From: Sinorhizobium meliloti
GTDB lineage: Bacteria > Pseudomonadota > Alphaproteobacteria > Rhizobiales > Rhizobiaceae
Assembly (NCBI RefSeq): GCF_035610345.1
Contig: NZ_CP141213.1
Coordinates: forward strand, 992,001-1,056,000
Direction of reading: 5' to 3'
DNA length: 64,000 nt
Shown: piece after piece, positions 27,038 through 36,139 of the stretch
Layout of the letters: each line of letters opens with the position of its first letter
How positions within the stretch are numbered: the first letter of the stretch is position 1
Translations under genes and position numbers: made by a program
Notes under the pieces: generated by a model
Database searches by the model: none
Told to the model about the DNA's origin: nothing
The model's input: the letters and a program-made list of their open reading frames with translations, nothing else

Positions 27038-28573
27038 ATGGACAATATCATTCTTGAAATGCGGGGCATCACGAAGACGTTTCCGGGCGTCAAGGCCCTG
27101 GACAATGTCTCGTTCAAGGTCCGCGAAGGCGAGATCCACGCGCTTGTCGGGGAAAACGGCGCCGGCAAGTCGACCTTGATGAAGGTGCTGAGCGGCGTCT
27201 ATCCGGCCGGTACCTATGAGGGCGAGATCCATTACGACGGCGAGCCTCGCCGGTTCAGCACGATCTCGGACAGCGAAGAGCTCGGCATCATCATCATCCA
27301 TCAGGAACTGGCGCTCGTTCCGCTGCTTTCGATCGCCGAGAACATCTTTCTCGGCAACGAGGTGGCCGAAAAGGGCGTCATTCACTGGCCGCAGACCTTT
27401 GCCCGCACCCAGGAACTCCTGAAGAAAGTGGGCCTGAACGAGTCTCCCACGACGCTGATCACCGACATCGGCGTCGGCAAGCAGCAGCTGGTGGAAATTG
27501 CCAAGGCGCTTTCGAAGAAGGTCCGCCTGCTGATCCTCGACGAGCCGACCGCATCCCTCAACGAAAACGACTCCGACGCGCTTTTGAAGCTGCTTATGGA
27601 GTTCCGCAGCCAGGGCATGACGTCGATCATCATCTCTCACAAGCTCAACGAGATTAAGAAGGTTGCCGATCAGATCACCATCCTGCGCGACGGCGGAACG
27701 GTAGAGACGCTCGACTGTCATAAGGAAGACATCAGCGAGGACCGGATCATCAACGGCATGGTCGGCCGGGCCATGGAAGACCGCTATCCGCCGCGCGAAC
27801 CGAAGATCGGCGACACGCTGCTCGAGGTGAAGAACTGGAACGTCTATCATCAGCATCACCGCGACCGGCAGTTTCTGCACGACGTCAGCTTCAAGGTCCG
27901 CGCCGGCGAGGTCGTCGGCATCGCCGGACTGATGGGCGCCGGACGCACCGAGACGGCGATGAGCCTCTTCGGCAAGTCCTGGGGCCACAAGATCACCGGC
28001 GAGGTGACGATGCATGGCCGGCCGGTGGACGTGAGCACGATTCCCAAGGCCATCAAGGCCGGTCTTGCCTATGTAACGGAGGACCGCAAGCAGCTCGGTC
28101 TCGTGCTGATCAACAACATCATGCACAACACCACGCTCGCCAACCTGCACGCGGTCGCATCGAACGGCGTCATCGACGAGCGCAAGGAACGCAAGGTCGC
28201 CGCCGAGTATCGCTCGAAGCTCCGCATCCGTTCCCATTCGATCTATCAGGAGACGGTCAACCTCTCCGGCGGGAACCAGCAGAAGGTCGTCCTGTCCAAG
28301 TGGCTGTTCACCAACCCCGAAGTCCTCATACTCGATGAGCCGACGCGCGGTATCGATATCGGCGCGAAGTATGAGATCTACACCATCATCAACCAGCTCG
28401 CGGCCGAGGGCAAAGGCATCCTGATGATCTCGTCGGAGATGCCGGAGCTGCTCGGGACCTGCGATCGCATCTATGTCATGAACGAGGGGCGCATTGTGGC
28501 CGAGCTTTCCAAGGAGGAAGCAAGCCAGGAATCGATCATGCGCGCCATCATGCGTTCAGGGGAGAAACACTAA
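27038..28573 (+). CDS. gguA: Sugar ABC transporter ATPase GguA
   Basis: A 511-residue CUT2 ATPase with two fused nucleotide-binding domains. First domain: Walker [10 protein letters not shown], switch region to [12 protein letters not shown]; second domain: degenerate Walker [10 protein letters not shown], signature LSGGNQQ, Walker [12 protein letters not shown]. Only the first Walker A is canonical, usual for this class. ATG 27038. Its TAA stop overlaps the gguB ATG by one base (TAATG). Works with ChvE and GguB to import arabinose, xylose, galactose and glucose in relatives. Confidence 0.96.
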   Translation: MDNIILEMRGITKTFPGVKALDNVSFKVREGEIHALVGENGAGKSTLMKVLSGVYPAGTYEGEIHYDGEPRRFSTISDSEELGIIIIHQELALVPLLSIAENIFLGNEVAEKGVIHWPQTFARTQELLKKVGLNESPTTLITDIGVGKQQLVEIAKALSKKVRLLILDEPTASLNENDSDALLKLLMEFRSQGMTSIIISHKLNEIKKVADQITILRDGGTVETLDCHKEDISEDRIINGMVGRAMEDRYPPREPKIGDTLLEVKNWNVYHQHHRDRQFLHDVSFKVRAGEVVGIAGLMGAGRTETAMSLFGKSWGHKITGEVTMHGRPVDVSTIPKAIKAGLAYVTEDRKQLGLVLINNIMHNTTLANLHAVASNGVIDERKERKVAAEYRSKLRIRSHSIYQETVNLSGGNQQKVVLSKWLFTNPEVLILDEPTRGIDIGAKYEIYTIINQLAAEGKGILMISSEMPELLGTCDRIYVMNEGRIVAELSKEEASQESIMRAIMRSGEKH

Positions 28574-29787
28574 TGGTCGCCGATTCGAGCACCGAAACCA
28601 CCAAACCGTCGATCGGTGACTACCTCAGGAACAACATTCGCGAATACGGCCTGCTGGTCGCGCTCGTCATAATCATGCTGTTCTTCCAGTTCGTCACCAA
28701 CGGCGTCCTCTTCAGGCCCGTCAACATCACGAACCTGGTGCTGCAGAACTCGTTCATCGTCATCATGGCGCTGGGCATGCTGTTGATCATCGTTGCCGGG
28801 CATATCGATCTGTCGGTCGGCTCCATCGTGGCCTTCATCGGCGCGATTTCGGCGATCATGCTCGTCAAATGGGGCTTGCCTGCCTTCGTGGTCATTCCCG
28901 CCTGCCTGATCGTCGGCGGCATCATGGGCGCGGCGCAGGGCTACTGGGTCGCCTATCAGAAGATCCCGGCCTTCATCGTCACGCTGGCCGGCATGCTGGT
29001 GTTCCGGGGAATGACCTATGTGGTCCTCGGCGGCCGCCCGATCGGACCGTTTCCGAAGGACTTCCAGATTCTCTCGACGGGATTCGTTCCCGACTTCCTT
29101 TATTTCCTCAACCCGAGCCCGGAGACGATCAAGAACATGGTCGCGCTGGTCGCCGTGCTGTTGCTCGTCGGCTATGCGGTCTTTGCCGGGATTCGCAACC
29201 GCCGGATCAACGACCAGCACGGCACGGAGAACGAGCCGTTCGCCTTCTTCGCGATCCAGATGGCGGTCATCAGCCTGGTGGCCCTGTTCCTCGGCTTCCA
29301 GCTTTCGACCTATCGGGGCCTGCCCAACGTCCTGGTCGTCATGGGCGTGCTGATCGCCGTCTACACCTTCGTCACCACGCGCTCGACGATCGGCCGGCGG
29401 ATATACGCGATGGGTGGCAACGAGAAGGCGACCAAGCTCTCCGGCATCAATACCGAGCGGCTGACCTTCTACGCCTTCGTGAACATGGGCGCGCTCGCGG
29501 CGCTTGCCGGCATGATCATCACCGCGCGTCTGAATTCGGCGACCCCGAAAGCCGGCGTCGGCTTCGAACTCGACGTGATCGCGGCCTGCTTCATCGGCGG
29601 GGCGTCCGCCTCGGGTGGCGTCGGCAAGATCACCGGTGCGGTGATCGGCGCTTTCATCATGGGCGTGATGAACAACGGCATGTCCATCATGGGCATCGGC
29701 ATCGACTACCAGCAATTGATCAAGGGCCTCGTGCTGCTCGCAGCCGTGTTCTTCGACGTTTACAACAAGAACAAGGGCAAGGGCTGA
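28573..29787 (+). CDS. gguB: Sugar ABC transporter permease GguB
   Basis: A 404-residue permease with about ten membrane segments, AGHIDLSVGS motif at about 76-85, KIPAFIVTLAGMLVFRG and GGNEKATKLSGI. It is translationally coupled to gguA and followed by gguC after 145 bp. It forms the membrane channel of the ChvE-GguAB importer. Confidence 0.96.
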   Translation: MVADSSTETTKPSIGDYLRNNIREYGLLVALVIIMLFFQFVTNGVLFRPVNITNLVLQNSFIVIMALGMLLIIVAGHIDLSVGSIVAFIGAISAIMLVKWGLPAFVVIPACLIVGGIMGAAQGYWVAYQKIPAFIVTLAGMLVFRGMTYVVLGGRPIGPFPKDFQILSTGFVPDFLYFLNPSPETIKNMVALVAVLLLVGYAVFAGIRNRRINDQHGTENEPFAFFAIQMAVISLVALFLGFQLSTYRGLPNVLVVMGVLIAVYTFVTTRSTIGRRIYAMGGNEKATKLSGINTERLTFYAFVNMGALAALAGMIITARLNSATPKAGVGFELDVIAACFIGGASASGGVGKITGAVIGAFIMGVMNNGMSIMGIGIDYQQLIKGLVLLAAVFFDVYNKNKGKG

Positions 29788-29932
29788 CCGGCTTCCGCTC
29801 GGCCCCGATGATCGCAACAGAAAAACGCGGCATGTTTGCCGTAACCGGGTGGCGTAAGCCACTCTCGGGCGAAGCGTTGCTTTTCCGCAAGGGAAGGCAT
29901 TGTGGGAGCCAATTCATCAGGAAGGACAGAAC

Positions 29933-30928
29933 GTGCTGATTTCTCAGGTCAGGAAAGAAGACGGTTCGGTTATCGTCGCCGTGCGGGCCCCGGGCGAGAC
30001 GGCGCGTGCCGTCAGGGGAGCGGAGAGCGTCTATGCTCTGGCGATGGAAGCGGCCAATAGCGGCAGGAGCCTCAGGGACGTCGTCGACGCCAAGGGCCTT
30101 GGCGAAACGATCGATCTCGAGGAAGCCTATTCCCAGGGGCGGCTGCTTTCCCCGATCACGCATCCCGATCCCGCCCATCTGCATCTGACGGGGACCGGGC
30201 TCACGCATCTTGGCTCCGCTGCAACCCGCGACGCGATGCACAAGAAGGCGACCGAAGCCGCCGAGGAAACGCTGACCGACTCGATGAAGATGTTCCGCAT
30301 GGGGCTGGAAGGCGGCAAGCCGAAGTCCGGTGAGAAGGGCGTGCAGCCGGAATGGTTCTACAAGGGCAACGGGACCACGGCTGTGGCCCCCGGCGAGCCG
30401 CTCGTGTCTCCGTCCTTTGCGGAGGATGGCGGCGAAGAGCCCGAAATGGCCGGCATCTATGTGATCTCCGACAAGGGCGTCCCCTTCCGGCTCGGCTTTG
30501 CGGTTGCCAACGAGTTCTCAGATCACAAGACCGAGCGGGTCAATTATCTGTGGCTCGCACATTCGAAGCTCAGGCAGGCGAGCTTCGGGCCGGAAATCCG
30601 CATCGGCGCGGCTCCAGAGGATATTCGCGGGGCATCGCGCATCCTTCGGGGCGGCAAGGTGCTGTGGGAGAAGCCTTTCCTTTCCGGTGAGGCGAACATG
30701 TCGCACAGCTTCGCCAATCTCGAATATCACCATTTCAAGTACGGCCTCTTCCGCGCACCGGGAGACATCCACGTCCACATGTTCGGCACGGCGACGCTCT
30801 CTTTCGGCGACGGCATCCGCACGGAGGAGGGAGACGTATTCGAGATCGAAGCCAAGGAATTCGGCCTGCCGCTGCGCAATCCGCTGGCGATCGCGGCGGA
30901 GGAAGAGGTCGCTGTCCACCAGCTCTGA
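29933..30928 (+). CDS. gguC: GguC, FAH-family protein (AraD1-like)
   Basis: A 331-residue member of the fumarylacetoacetate hydrolase superfamily (AraD1/GguC group). Conserved strings include HLTGTGLTHLGSAATRD, FYKGNGTT and EPEMAGIYVI; the metal-binding acidic residues of the FAH fold probably lie in the last two-thirds. Start is GTG 29933, with GGAAGGAC upstream; an upstream in-frame GTG (29900) has no good site. It sits between the transporter and the two final enzymes of non-phosphorylating L-arabinose breakdown, so it could be the 2-keto-3-deoxy-L-arabonate dehydratase that the pathway needs (inference). Confidence 0.88.
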   Translation: MLISQVRKEDGSVIVAVRAPGETARAVRGAESVYALAMEAANSGRSLRDVVDAKGLGETIDLEEAYSQGRLLSPITHPDPAHLHLTGTGLTHLGSAATRDAMHKKATEAAEETLTDSMKMFRMGLEGGKPKSGEKGVQPEWFYKGNGTTAVAPGEPLVSPSFAEDGGEEPEMAGIYVISDKGVPFRLGFAVANEFSDHKTERVNYLWLAHSKLRQASFGPEIRIGAAPEDIRGASRILRGGKVLWEKPFLSGEANMSHSFANLEYHHFKYGLFRAPGDIHVHMFGTATLSFGDGIRTEEGDVFEIEAKEFGLPLRNPLAIAAEEEVAVHQL

Positions 30929-31000
30929 CATATCTCCAATGGCAAGCGCGAGGCAGTGACCGCGGCCGCTTGCGGCAAGAAGACAAGGAGGCTGAAGCCC

Positions 31001-32434
31001 ATGACACTTCACCAGAACCTGATCGCCGGCGAATGGGTCGGCGGAGACGGCGTTGCGAACATCAATCCGTCGAACACCGATGATGTCGTCGGCGAATATG
31101 CCCGCGCCAGCGCCGAAGACGCGAAAGCCGCGATCGCCGCGGCCAAGGCCGCCTTTCCCGCCTGGTCGCGCTCCGGCATTCTCGAACGCCATGCGATCCT
31201 GAAAAAGACCGCCGACGAGATCCTGGCGCGCAAGGACGAGCTCGGGCGCCTCCTCTCGCGAGAAGAGGGCAAGACGCTCGCCGAAGGTATCGGAGAGACG
31301 GTGCGCGCCGGCCAGATTTTCGAGTTCTTCGCCGGGGAAACCCTGCGTCTTGCGGGCGAGGTTGTTCCCTCGGTCAGGCCGGGGATCGGCGTCGAGATCA
31401 CCCGCGAGCCGGTCGGCGTCGTCGGCATCATCACGCCCTGGAACTTCCCGATCGCCATTCCCGCCTGGAAGATCGCTCCGGCTTTGGCTTACGGCAACAC
31501 CGTCGTCTTCAAGCCGGCAGAGCTGGTACCGGGCTGTTCCTGGGCGATCGTCGATATCCTCCATCGCGCGGGTCTGCCGAAGGGCGTCCTGAACCTCGTC
31601 ATGGGCAAGGGCTCCGTCGTCGGCCAGGCAATGCTCGACAGCCCCGACGTCAACGCCATCACCTTCACCGGCTCGACCGCCACCGGGAAGCGGGTCGCCG
31701 TCGCCTCGGTCGAACATAACCGCAAGTACCAGCTGGAGATGGGCGGCAAGAACCCGTTCGTCGTACTCGACGATGCCGATCTGTCCGTCGCCGTGGAAGC
31801 GGCGGTCAACTCCGCCTTCTTCTCGACCGGCCAGCGCTGCACCGCCTCCTCGCGCATCATCGTTACCGAGGGCATTCACGACCGGTTCGTCGCCGCCATG
31901 GGCGAGCGGATCAAGGGGCTCGTCGTCGACGACGCGCTGAAGGCCGGCACCCATATCGGTCCGGTGGTCGATCAGAGCCAGCTCAACCAGGACACCGACT
32001 ATATCGCCATCGGCAAGCAGGAGGGCGCCAAGCTCGCCTTCGGCGGCGAGGTGATCTCGCGCGACACGCCCGGCTTCTACCTGCAGCCGGCGCTGTTCAC
32101 CGAGGCGACCAACCAGATGCGCATCTCGCGCGAGGAAATCTTCGGGCCGGTCGCGGCCGTCATCCGCGTCAAGGATTACGACGAGGCGCTCACTGTCGCC
32201 AACGACACGCCGTTCGGCCTGTCTTCGGGCATCGCCACCACCAGCCTGAAGCATGCGACGCACTTCAAGCGCAATGCCGAAGCCGGCATGGTGATGGTCA
32301 ACCTGCCGACGGCGGGGGTCGATTTCCACGTGCCGTTCGGCGGCCGCAAGGCTTCCTCCTACGGCCCGCGCGAGCAGGGCAAATACGCCGCAGAGTTCTA
32401 CACCAACGTCAAGACAGCCTACACGCTTGCCTGA
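31001..32434 (+). CDS. araE: Alpha-ketoglutarate semialdehyde dehydrogenase
   Basis: A 477-residue aldehyde dehydrogenase oxidising 2,5-dioxopentanoate to 2-oxoglutarate, the last step of the pathway. NAD-binding ITFTGSTATGKRV, the catalytic Glu in QLEMGGKNPF and the nucleophile Cys in FSTGQRCTASSR are all present. AAGGAGG lies before ATG 31001, which is preferred over the longer frame from 30956. It follows gguC by 72 bp and precedes the L-arabonate dehydratase by 57 bp. Other succinate semialdehyde dehydrogenases are similar, but the neighbourhood favours this role. Symbol follows Azospirillum/rhizobial usage. Confidence 0.85.
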   Translation: MTLHQNLIAGEWVGGDGVANINPSNTDDVVGEYARASAEDAKAAIAAAKAAFPAWSRSGILERHAILKKTADEILARKDELGRLLSREEGKTLAEGIGETVRAGQIFEFFAGETLRLAGEVVPSVRPGIGVEITREPVGVVGIITPWNFPIAIPAWKIAPALAYGNTVVFKPAELVPGCSWAIVDILHRAGLPKGVLNLVMGKGSVVGQAMLDSPDVNAITFTGSTATGKRVAVASVEHNRKYQLEMGGKNPFVVLDDADLSVAVEAAVNSAFFSTGQRCTASSRIIVTEGIHDRFVAAMGERIKGLVVDDALKAGTHIGPVVDQSQLNQDTDYIAIGKQEGAKLAFGGEVISRDTPGFYLQPALFTEATNQMRISREEIFGPVAAVIRVKDYDEALTVANDTPFGLSSGIATTSLKHATHFKRNAEAGMVMVNLPTAGVDFHVPFGGRKASSYGPREQGKYAAEFYTNVKTAYTLA

Positions 32435-32491
32435 AGAAACCGGGCGTAAAGCCGGCATGTCCAGCCCGCGCAGGGCGCAAGGAAGGAAGAA

Positions 32492-34231
32492 ATGAAGAAG
32501 AAAGCTGAGTGGCCGCGCAAGCTCCGTTCGCAGGAGTGGTTCGGCGGTACTGGCAAGAATGCCATCATGCATCGCTCCTGGATGAAGAACCAGGGGCTTC
32601 CCGCCGACACCTTCGACGGGCGGCCGATCATCGGCATCTGCAACACCTGGTCCGAGCTCACGCCCTGCAATGCGCATCTGCGCGACCTCGCCGAGCGTGT
32701 GAAGCGCGGGGTCTACGAGGCGGGGGGCTTCCCGGTGGAATTCCCGGTCTTCTCGACCGGTGAAAGCACGCTGCGCCCGACGGCGATGATGTTCCGCAAC
32801 CTGGCGGCGATGGATGTCGAGGAATCGATCCGCGGCAATCCGGTCGATGGCGTCGTCCTGCTCGGCGGCTGCGACAAGACCACGCCCAGCCTGTTGATGG
32901 GGGCGGCAAGCGTGGACATTCCGGCGATCGTCGTATCCGGCGGTCCCATGCTCAATGGAAAGTGGCGCGGCAAGGACGTCGGGTCCGGCACGGCGATCTG
33001 GCAGTTTTCCGAAATGGTGAAGTCCGGCGAGATGTCGCTGGAGGAGTTCATGGACGCCGAGCAGGGCATGGCCCGTTCCGCGGGAAGCTGTATGACCATG
33101 GGCACGGCCTCGACCATGGCGTCGATGGCCGAAGCGCTCGGCATGACGCTTTCGGGCAATGCGGCCATTCCCGCGGTCGATGCGCGCCGCCGGGTGATTT
33201 CGCAGCTTACCGGCCGCCGCATCGTCGAGATGGTCAAAGAGGACCTGAAGCCCTCCGACATCCTGACCAAGGAGGCCTTCGAGAACGCCATCCGCGTCAA
33301 CGGCGCCGTCGGCGGCTCGACCAATGCGGTGCTGCATCTGCTCGCGCTTGCGGGCCGTGTCGGCGTCGATCTTTCGCTGGACGATTGGGACAGGCTCGGC
33401 CGCGATGTGCCGACCATCGTTAACCTGCAGCCCTCCGGCAAATATCTGATGGAGGAGTTCTATTATGCCGGCGGTCTGCCGGTCGTGATCAAGGCGGTCG
33501 CAGAGATGGGCCTCCTGCACAACGATGCCATCACCGTCAGCGGCGACACGATCTGGAACGACGTCAAGGCCGTCGTGAACTACAACGAGGACGTGATCCT
33601 GCCGCGGGAAAAGGCGCTGACGAAATCGGGCGGCATCGCCGTGCTGCGCGGCAATCTGGCGCCGCGCGGTGCTGTTCTGAAACCTTCGGCCGCCTCGCCG
33701 CACCTTATGCAGCACAAGGGCCGTGCGGTCGTATTCGAAAGCATCGAGGACTATCACACACGCATCAACCGTGAGGATCTCGACATCGACGAGACCTGCA
33801 TCATGGTGCTGAAATATTGCGGTCCCAAAGGCTATCCGGGCATGGCCGAGGTCGGCAATATGGGCCTGCCGCCGAAGGTATTGAAGAAGGGGATCACCGA
33901 CATGATCCGCATTTCGGATGCGCGCATGTCGGGTACGGCCTACGGCACCGTCATCCTCCATACCGCGCCGGAAGCTGCGGAAGGCGGACCCCTGGCGCTC
34001 GTCGAGAATGGCGACATGATCGAGGTCGACATCCCGAACCGCACGCTGCATCTCCATGTTTCCGACGAGGAACTTGCACGACGCCGTGCGGCCTGGGTAT
34101 CGCCGGTAAAACCGCTCACGGGCGGCTATGGCGGTCTCTATCTCAAGACCGTGATGCAGGCGGATTCCGGCGCCGATCTGGACTTCCTGGTCGGCGCGCG
34201 TGGATCGGTGGTCGAGCGCGACAGCCACTGA
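32492..34231 (+). CDS. araC: L-arabonate dehydratase (IlvD/Edd family)
   Basis: A 579-residue Fe-S dehydratase converting L-arabonate to 2-keto-3-deoxy-L-arabonate. Length is that of the characterised Rhizobium leguminosarum enzyme, and its three [2Fe-2S] ligands fall in place: C59 (NTWSELTPCN), C127 (LLGGCDKTTP) and C200 (ARSAGSCMTMGT), with the Mg-binding carboxylated Lys at K129. The serine loop DARMSGTAYG near 480 is intact. GGAAGGAAG precedes the ATG. Together with chvE-gguABC and the semialdehyde dehydrogenase this makes an arabinose/galactose-acid utilisation set; the 1-dehydrogenase and lactonase are not in the window. The araC symbol here is the rhizobial one, not the E. coli regulator. 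Confidence 0.92.
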   Translation: MKKKAEWPRKLRSQEWFGGTGKNAIMHRSWMKNQGLPADTFDGRPIIGICNTWSELTPCNAHLRDLAERVKRGVYEAGGFPVEFPVFSTGESTLRPTAMMFRNLAAMDVEESIRGNPVDGVVLLGGCDKTTPSLLMGAASVDIPAIVVSGGPMLNGKWRGKDVGSGTAIWQFSEMVKSGEMSLEEFMDAEQGMARSAGSCMTMGTASTMASMAEALGMTLSGNAAIPAVDARRRVISQLTGRRIVEMVKEDLKPSDILTKEAFENAIRVNGAVGGSTNAVLHLLALAGRVGVDLSLDDWDRLGRDVPTIVNLQPSGKYLMEEFYYAGGLPVVIKAVAEMGLLHNDAITVSGDTIWNDVKAVVNYNEDVILPREKALTKSGGIAVLRGNLAPRGAVLKPSAASPHLMQHKGRAVVFESIEDYHTRINREDLDIDETCIMVLKYCGPKGYPGMAEVGNMGLPPKVLKKGITDMIRISDARMSGTAYGTVILHTAPEAAEGGPLALVENGDMIEVDIPNRTLHLHVSDEELARRRAAWVSPVKPLTGGYGGLYLKTVMQADSGADLDFLVGARGSVVERDSH

Positions 34232-34242
34232 TGCGATGAACC

Positions 34243-34275
34243 GCGGCGGAGCGTTCGGGTACGAATCTCCGCCGC
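34243..34275 (+). terminator. Possible terminator after the ggu-ara operon
   Basis: GCGGCGGAG (34243-34251) pairs with CTCCGCCGC (34267-34275), a 15-base loop, directly after the dehydratase stop. No T-run follows. Confidence 0.5.
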
Positions 34276-34414
34276 AACCAAATCACCGGGCGGGCGGTTG
34301 CGTACTGCGCCGCCTCGACAAGTTGTGCGCCTTCCGCCTGTTCGTGAAACTTATTCGCGTGTTCGGAATTATCCTCAATCGGGCAATCGCTTTCCGTTGC
34401 AAGAGGAAGTGAAC

Positions 34415-35125
34415 ATGCGGAAGAAAGCCTTCGTTCTCTCTGTCGGTCTCATGACGAGTCTGACCTTTATTCCCAGTACTCCCGGCTTTGCTCAAAGCGT
34501 CGGAGGCAATGGTGGCCTGAACGTCGGAGTGTCCCTCGGAGGTTCGCGGGGCGTCAACGCCAATGTCGGCGCATCGCTTGGCGGATCCAGAGGTGTCAGC
34601 GCCGACGTCGATGCGTCCGTCGGAGGATCGCGCGGGGTCAATACTTCGGCCACGGCATCCGTCGGCGGCAGCCGCGGCATCAGCGCCAATGCCAATGCAA
34701 ATGCGGGTGGGAGCCGCGGCCTCAACAGCACTGTCAGCGCAAATGTCGGCGGCGGCAACGGCATCGACGCCGATGCGGACGTTTCGCTCGGAGGCAGCCG
34801 CGGTCTCAACGCCAATGTGAGTGCGAATGCCGGCGGCGGAAGCGGAGCCGGACTGGATGTTGGCCTCGGTCTTGGCGGCGGCAGCGCGGGCGGCGGAGGT
34901 GGACCCGGCAACGGCGGCAGCGGTGGCAGCGGTGGCGGACCGGGCGCCGGTGGGGGTGCGGGCGGGATAGGCACCCCCGGCCAGACCCCGATCGCAGCTT
35001 TCAACGCCATGTCCCCCAACGAGCGGCGCACGGTACTGAAGCGCTGCCGTGATGTCGTCAGTGGCGGCTATGACCGGGGACTGGTCGCTCTTTGCCGGAT
35101 CCTGCAGTCGACTGCATCGCGGTAA
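34415..35125 (+). CDS. Secreted glycine-rich tandem-repeat protein
   Basis: A 236-residue exported protein. A signal peptide covers residues 1-27 (FIPSTPGFAQ before cleavage). Residues about 36-150 are eight or nine tandem 14-residue units of the form N-V-x-A-S-x-GGSRG-x-x-A (GGSRGVNA, GGSRGVSA, GGSRGISA and so on), later GGGNG and GGGSG; then a poly-Gly/Ser linker to about 185. The last 50 residues (AFNAMSPNERRTVLKRCRDV to LVALCRIL) form a compact polar domain with two Cys. ATG 34415 follows AGAGGAAG. The periodic 42-bp unit suggests a beta-solenoid or silk-like surface fibre (inference). I know no named family. It lies alone between the ara operon and a RIME-like repeat. Confidence 0.82.
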   Translation: MRKKAFVLSVGLMTSLTFIPSTPGFAQSVGGNGGLNVGVSLGGSRGVNANVGASLGGSRGVSADVDASVGGSRGVNTSATASVGGSRGISANANANAGGSRGLNSTVSANVGGGNGIDADADVSLGGSRGLNANVSANAGGGSGAGLDVGLGLGGGSAGGGGGPGNGGSGGSGGGPGAGGGAGGIGTPGQTPIAAFNAMSPNERRTVLKRCRDVVSGGYDRGLVALCRILQSTASR

Positions 35126-35198
35126 GTGGAGCTGAAGGGCTACCTGGATCCTTTCACGCTTTCAATGAAACGGGAAATGATCCAGGTACTTCCACAAC

Positions 35199-35296
35199 AG
35201 AGCATTTCAATGGAAACACTGAAATGCTCTACCCATTTTAATCGATGCACTTGCGGACGGAAAACCCGTTACACACTTCTCCCGGAAGTGCTCTAA
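35199..35296. repeat. RIME-like intergenic mosaic element
   Basis: About 98 bp with two palindromes: AGAGCATTTCA (35199-35209) against 35220-35230, and CACTTC (35274-35279) against GAAGTG (35285-35290), bounded by AGAGC and GCTCT. Two palindromes in roughly 100 bp match the described RIME1 layout of Rhizobiaceae. Diverged relatives are at 6486, 40598 and 63718. Confidence 0.8.
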
Positions 35297-35304
35297 GGGC
35301 CGCT

Positions 35305-36123
35305 TCAATTCTGAGCTTGGCTCTGTCCTTGCTGCTCGACCGTCACGGCCACCTTCAGGGTCTCGGTGCCTGTACCGTGCACCAGTCCCGACACCGGCGA
35401 AGCATCGCGGTAACATAGTCCCGAGGCGATGCGGACATAGCGGTCGTCCGGGCAGACCTTGTTGGCGGGATCGAACCCGACCCAGCCAAGGCCGGCAATG
35501 TGCACGTCGGCCCAGGCGTGGCTTGCGGTCTGCTGCGGATGATCCTCCATCATGAGATAGCCGGAGACGTAGCGTGCGGGCAGGCCAAGGGTGCGCGCGG
35601 CAGAGATCAGGATATGGGCATGATCCTGGCATACGCCCTTGCCGCGCTCCAGTGCCTCCTCGGCGGAGGTCCCGACCTGGGTCTCGCCCGGTTCGTAGCG
35701 TACGGTCTCGTGAATGATCGCCATAAGCGCGTGCATGCGCTCGAGTTCAGTGGCGCCTCCGGCGGCTTTCGCGAGCTCGCGGATCCGCTTGCCCGGCTTG
35801 GTCAGCGGGGTTTCGCGGGCGTAGAGCCACAGCGGCACATAGGATTGGTGAGCGCCGAATACGCCGGCCCGGTCCTCCGTTTCGACTTCGCCTCTCGCCT
35901 CTACGCAAAGGGTCGTTCGATCGGCGTCGACGCTGACGAGATGCGTGCGGTTGCCGAACTGGTCGTCATAGCTCACTTCGATGGCTGCCCCGTCCACCAG
36001 CGTCTTCCAGTTCCGCACCGTCTGGCCCGGCAGATTCACCGGCGTGAGGCGCAGGCGCTGCAATGCGTATTGTACCGGTTGGTCGTAATGATACTCGGTC
36101 GTGTGGCTGATTTTCAGATACAT
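35305..36123 (-). CDS. Transglutaminase-like cysteine peptidase-fold protein
   Basis: A 272-residue protein with an N-terminal beta-sandwich (ISHTTEYHYDQPVQYALQRLRLTP) and a transglutaminase-like core whose Cys-His-Asp triad fits: ERGKGVCQDHAHI, SHAWADVHI and WVGFDPANK. Typical of the bacterial group that accompanies ATP-grasp and alpha-E proteins. Third gene of that operon, 16 bp after the alpha-E gene. Probably cleaves or transfers on gamma-glutamyl or peptide substrates; the real substrate is unknown. Confidence 0.92.
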   Translation of the reverse strand: MYLKISHTTEYHYDQPVQYALQRLRLTPVNLPGQTVRNWKTLVDGAAIEVSYDDQFGNRTHLVSVDADRTTLCVEARGEVETEDRAGVFGAHQSYVPLWLYARETPLTKPGKRIRELAKAAGGATELERMHALMAIIHETVRYEPGETQVGTSAEEALERGKGVCQDHAHILISAARTLGLPARYVSGYLMMEDHPQQTASHAWADVHIAGLGWVGFDPANKVCPDDRYVRIASGLCYRDASPVSGLVHGTGTETLKVAVTVEQQGQSQAQN

Positions 36124-36139
36124 CTACGCCCCCTGAAGC

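Noticed and set aside
26831..29862. Long antisense frames over gguA and gguB
   Set aside because: Asp/Glu/His/Arg-rich shadows without motifs; the sense genes are certain.
30518..34228. A 1236-codon antisense frame across gguC, the semialdehyde dehydrogenase and the arabonate dehydratase
   Set aside because: Its composition (Arg, His, Asp, Gly-rich, no domain) is that of a GC-rich antisense shadow, and three well-supported genes occupy the other strand.
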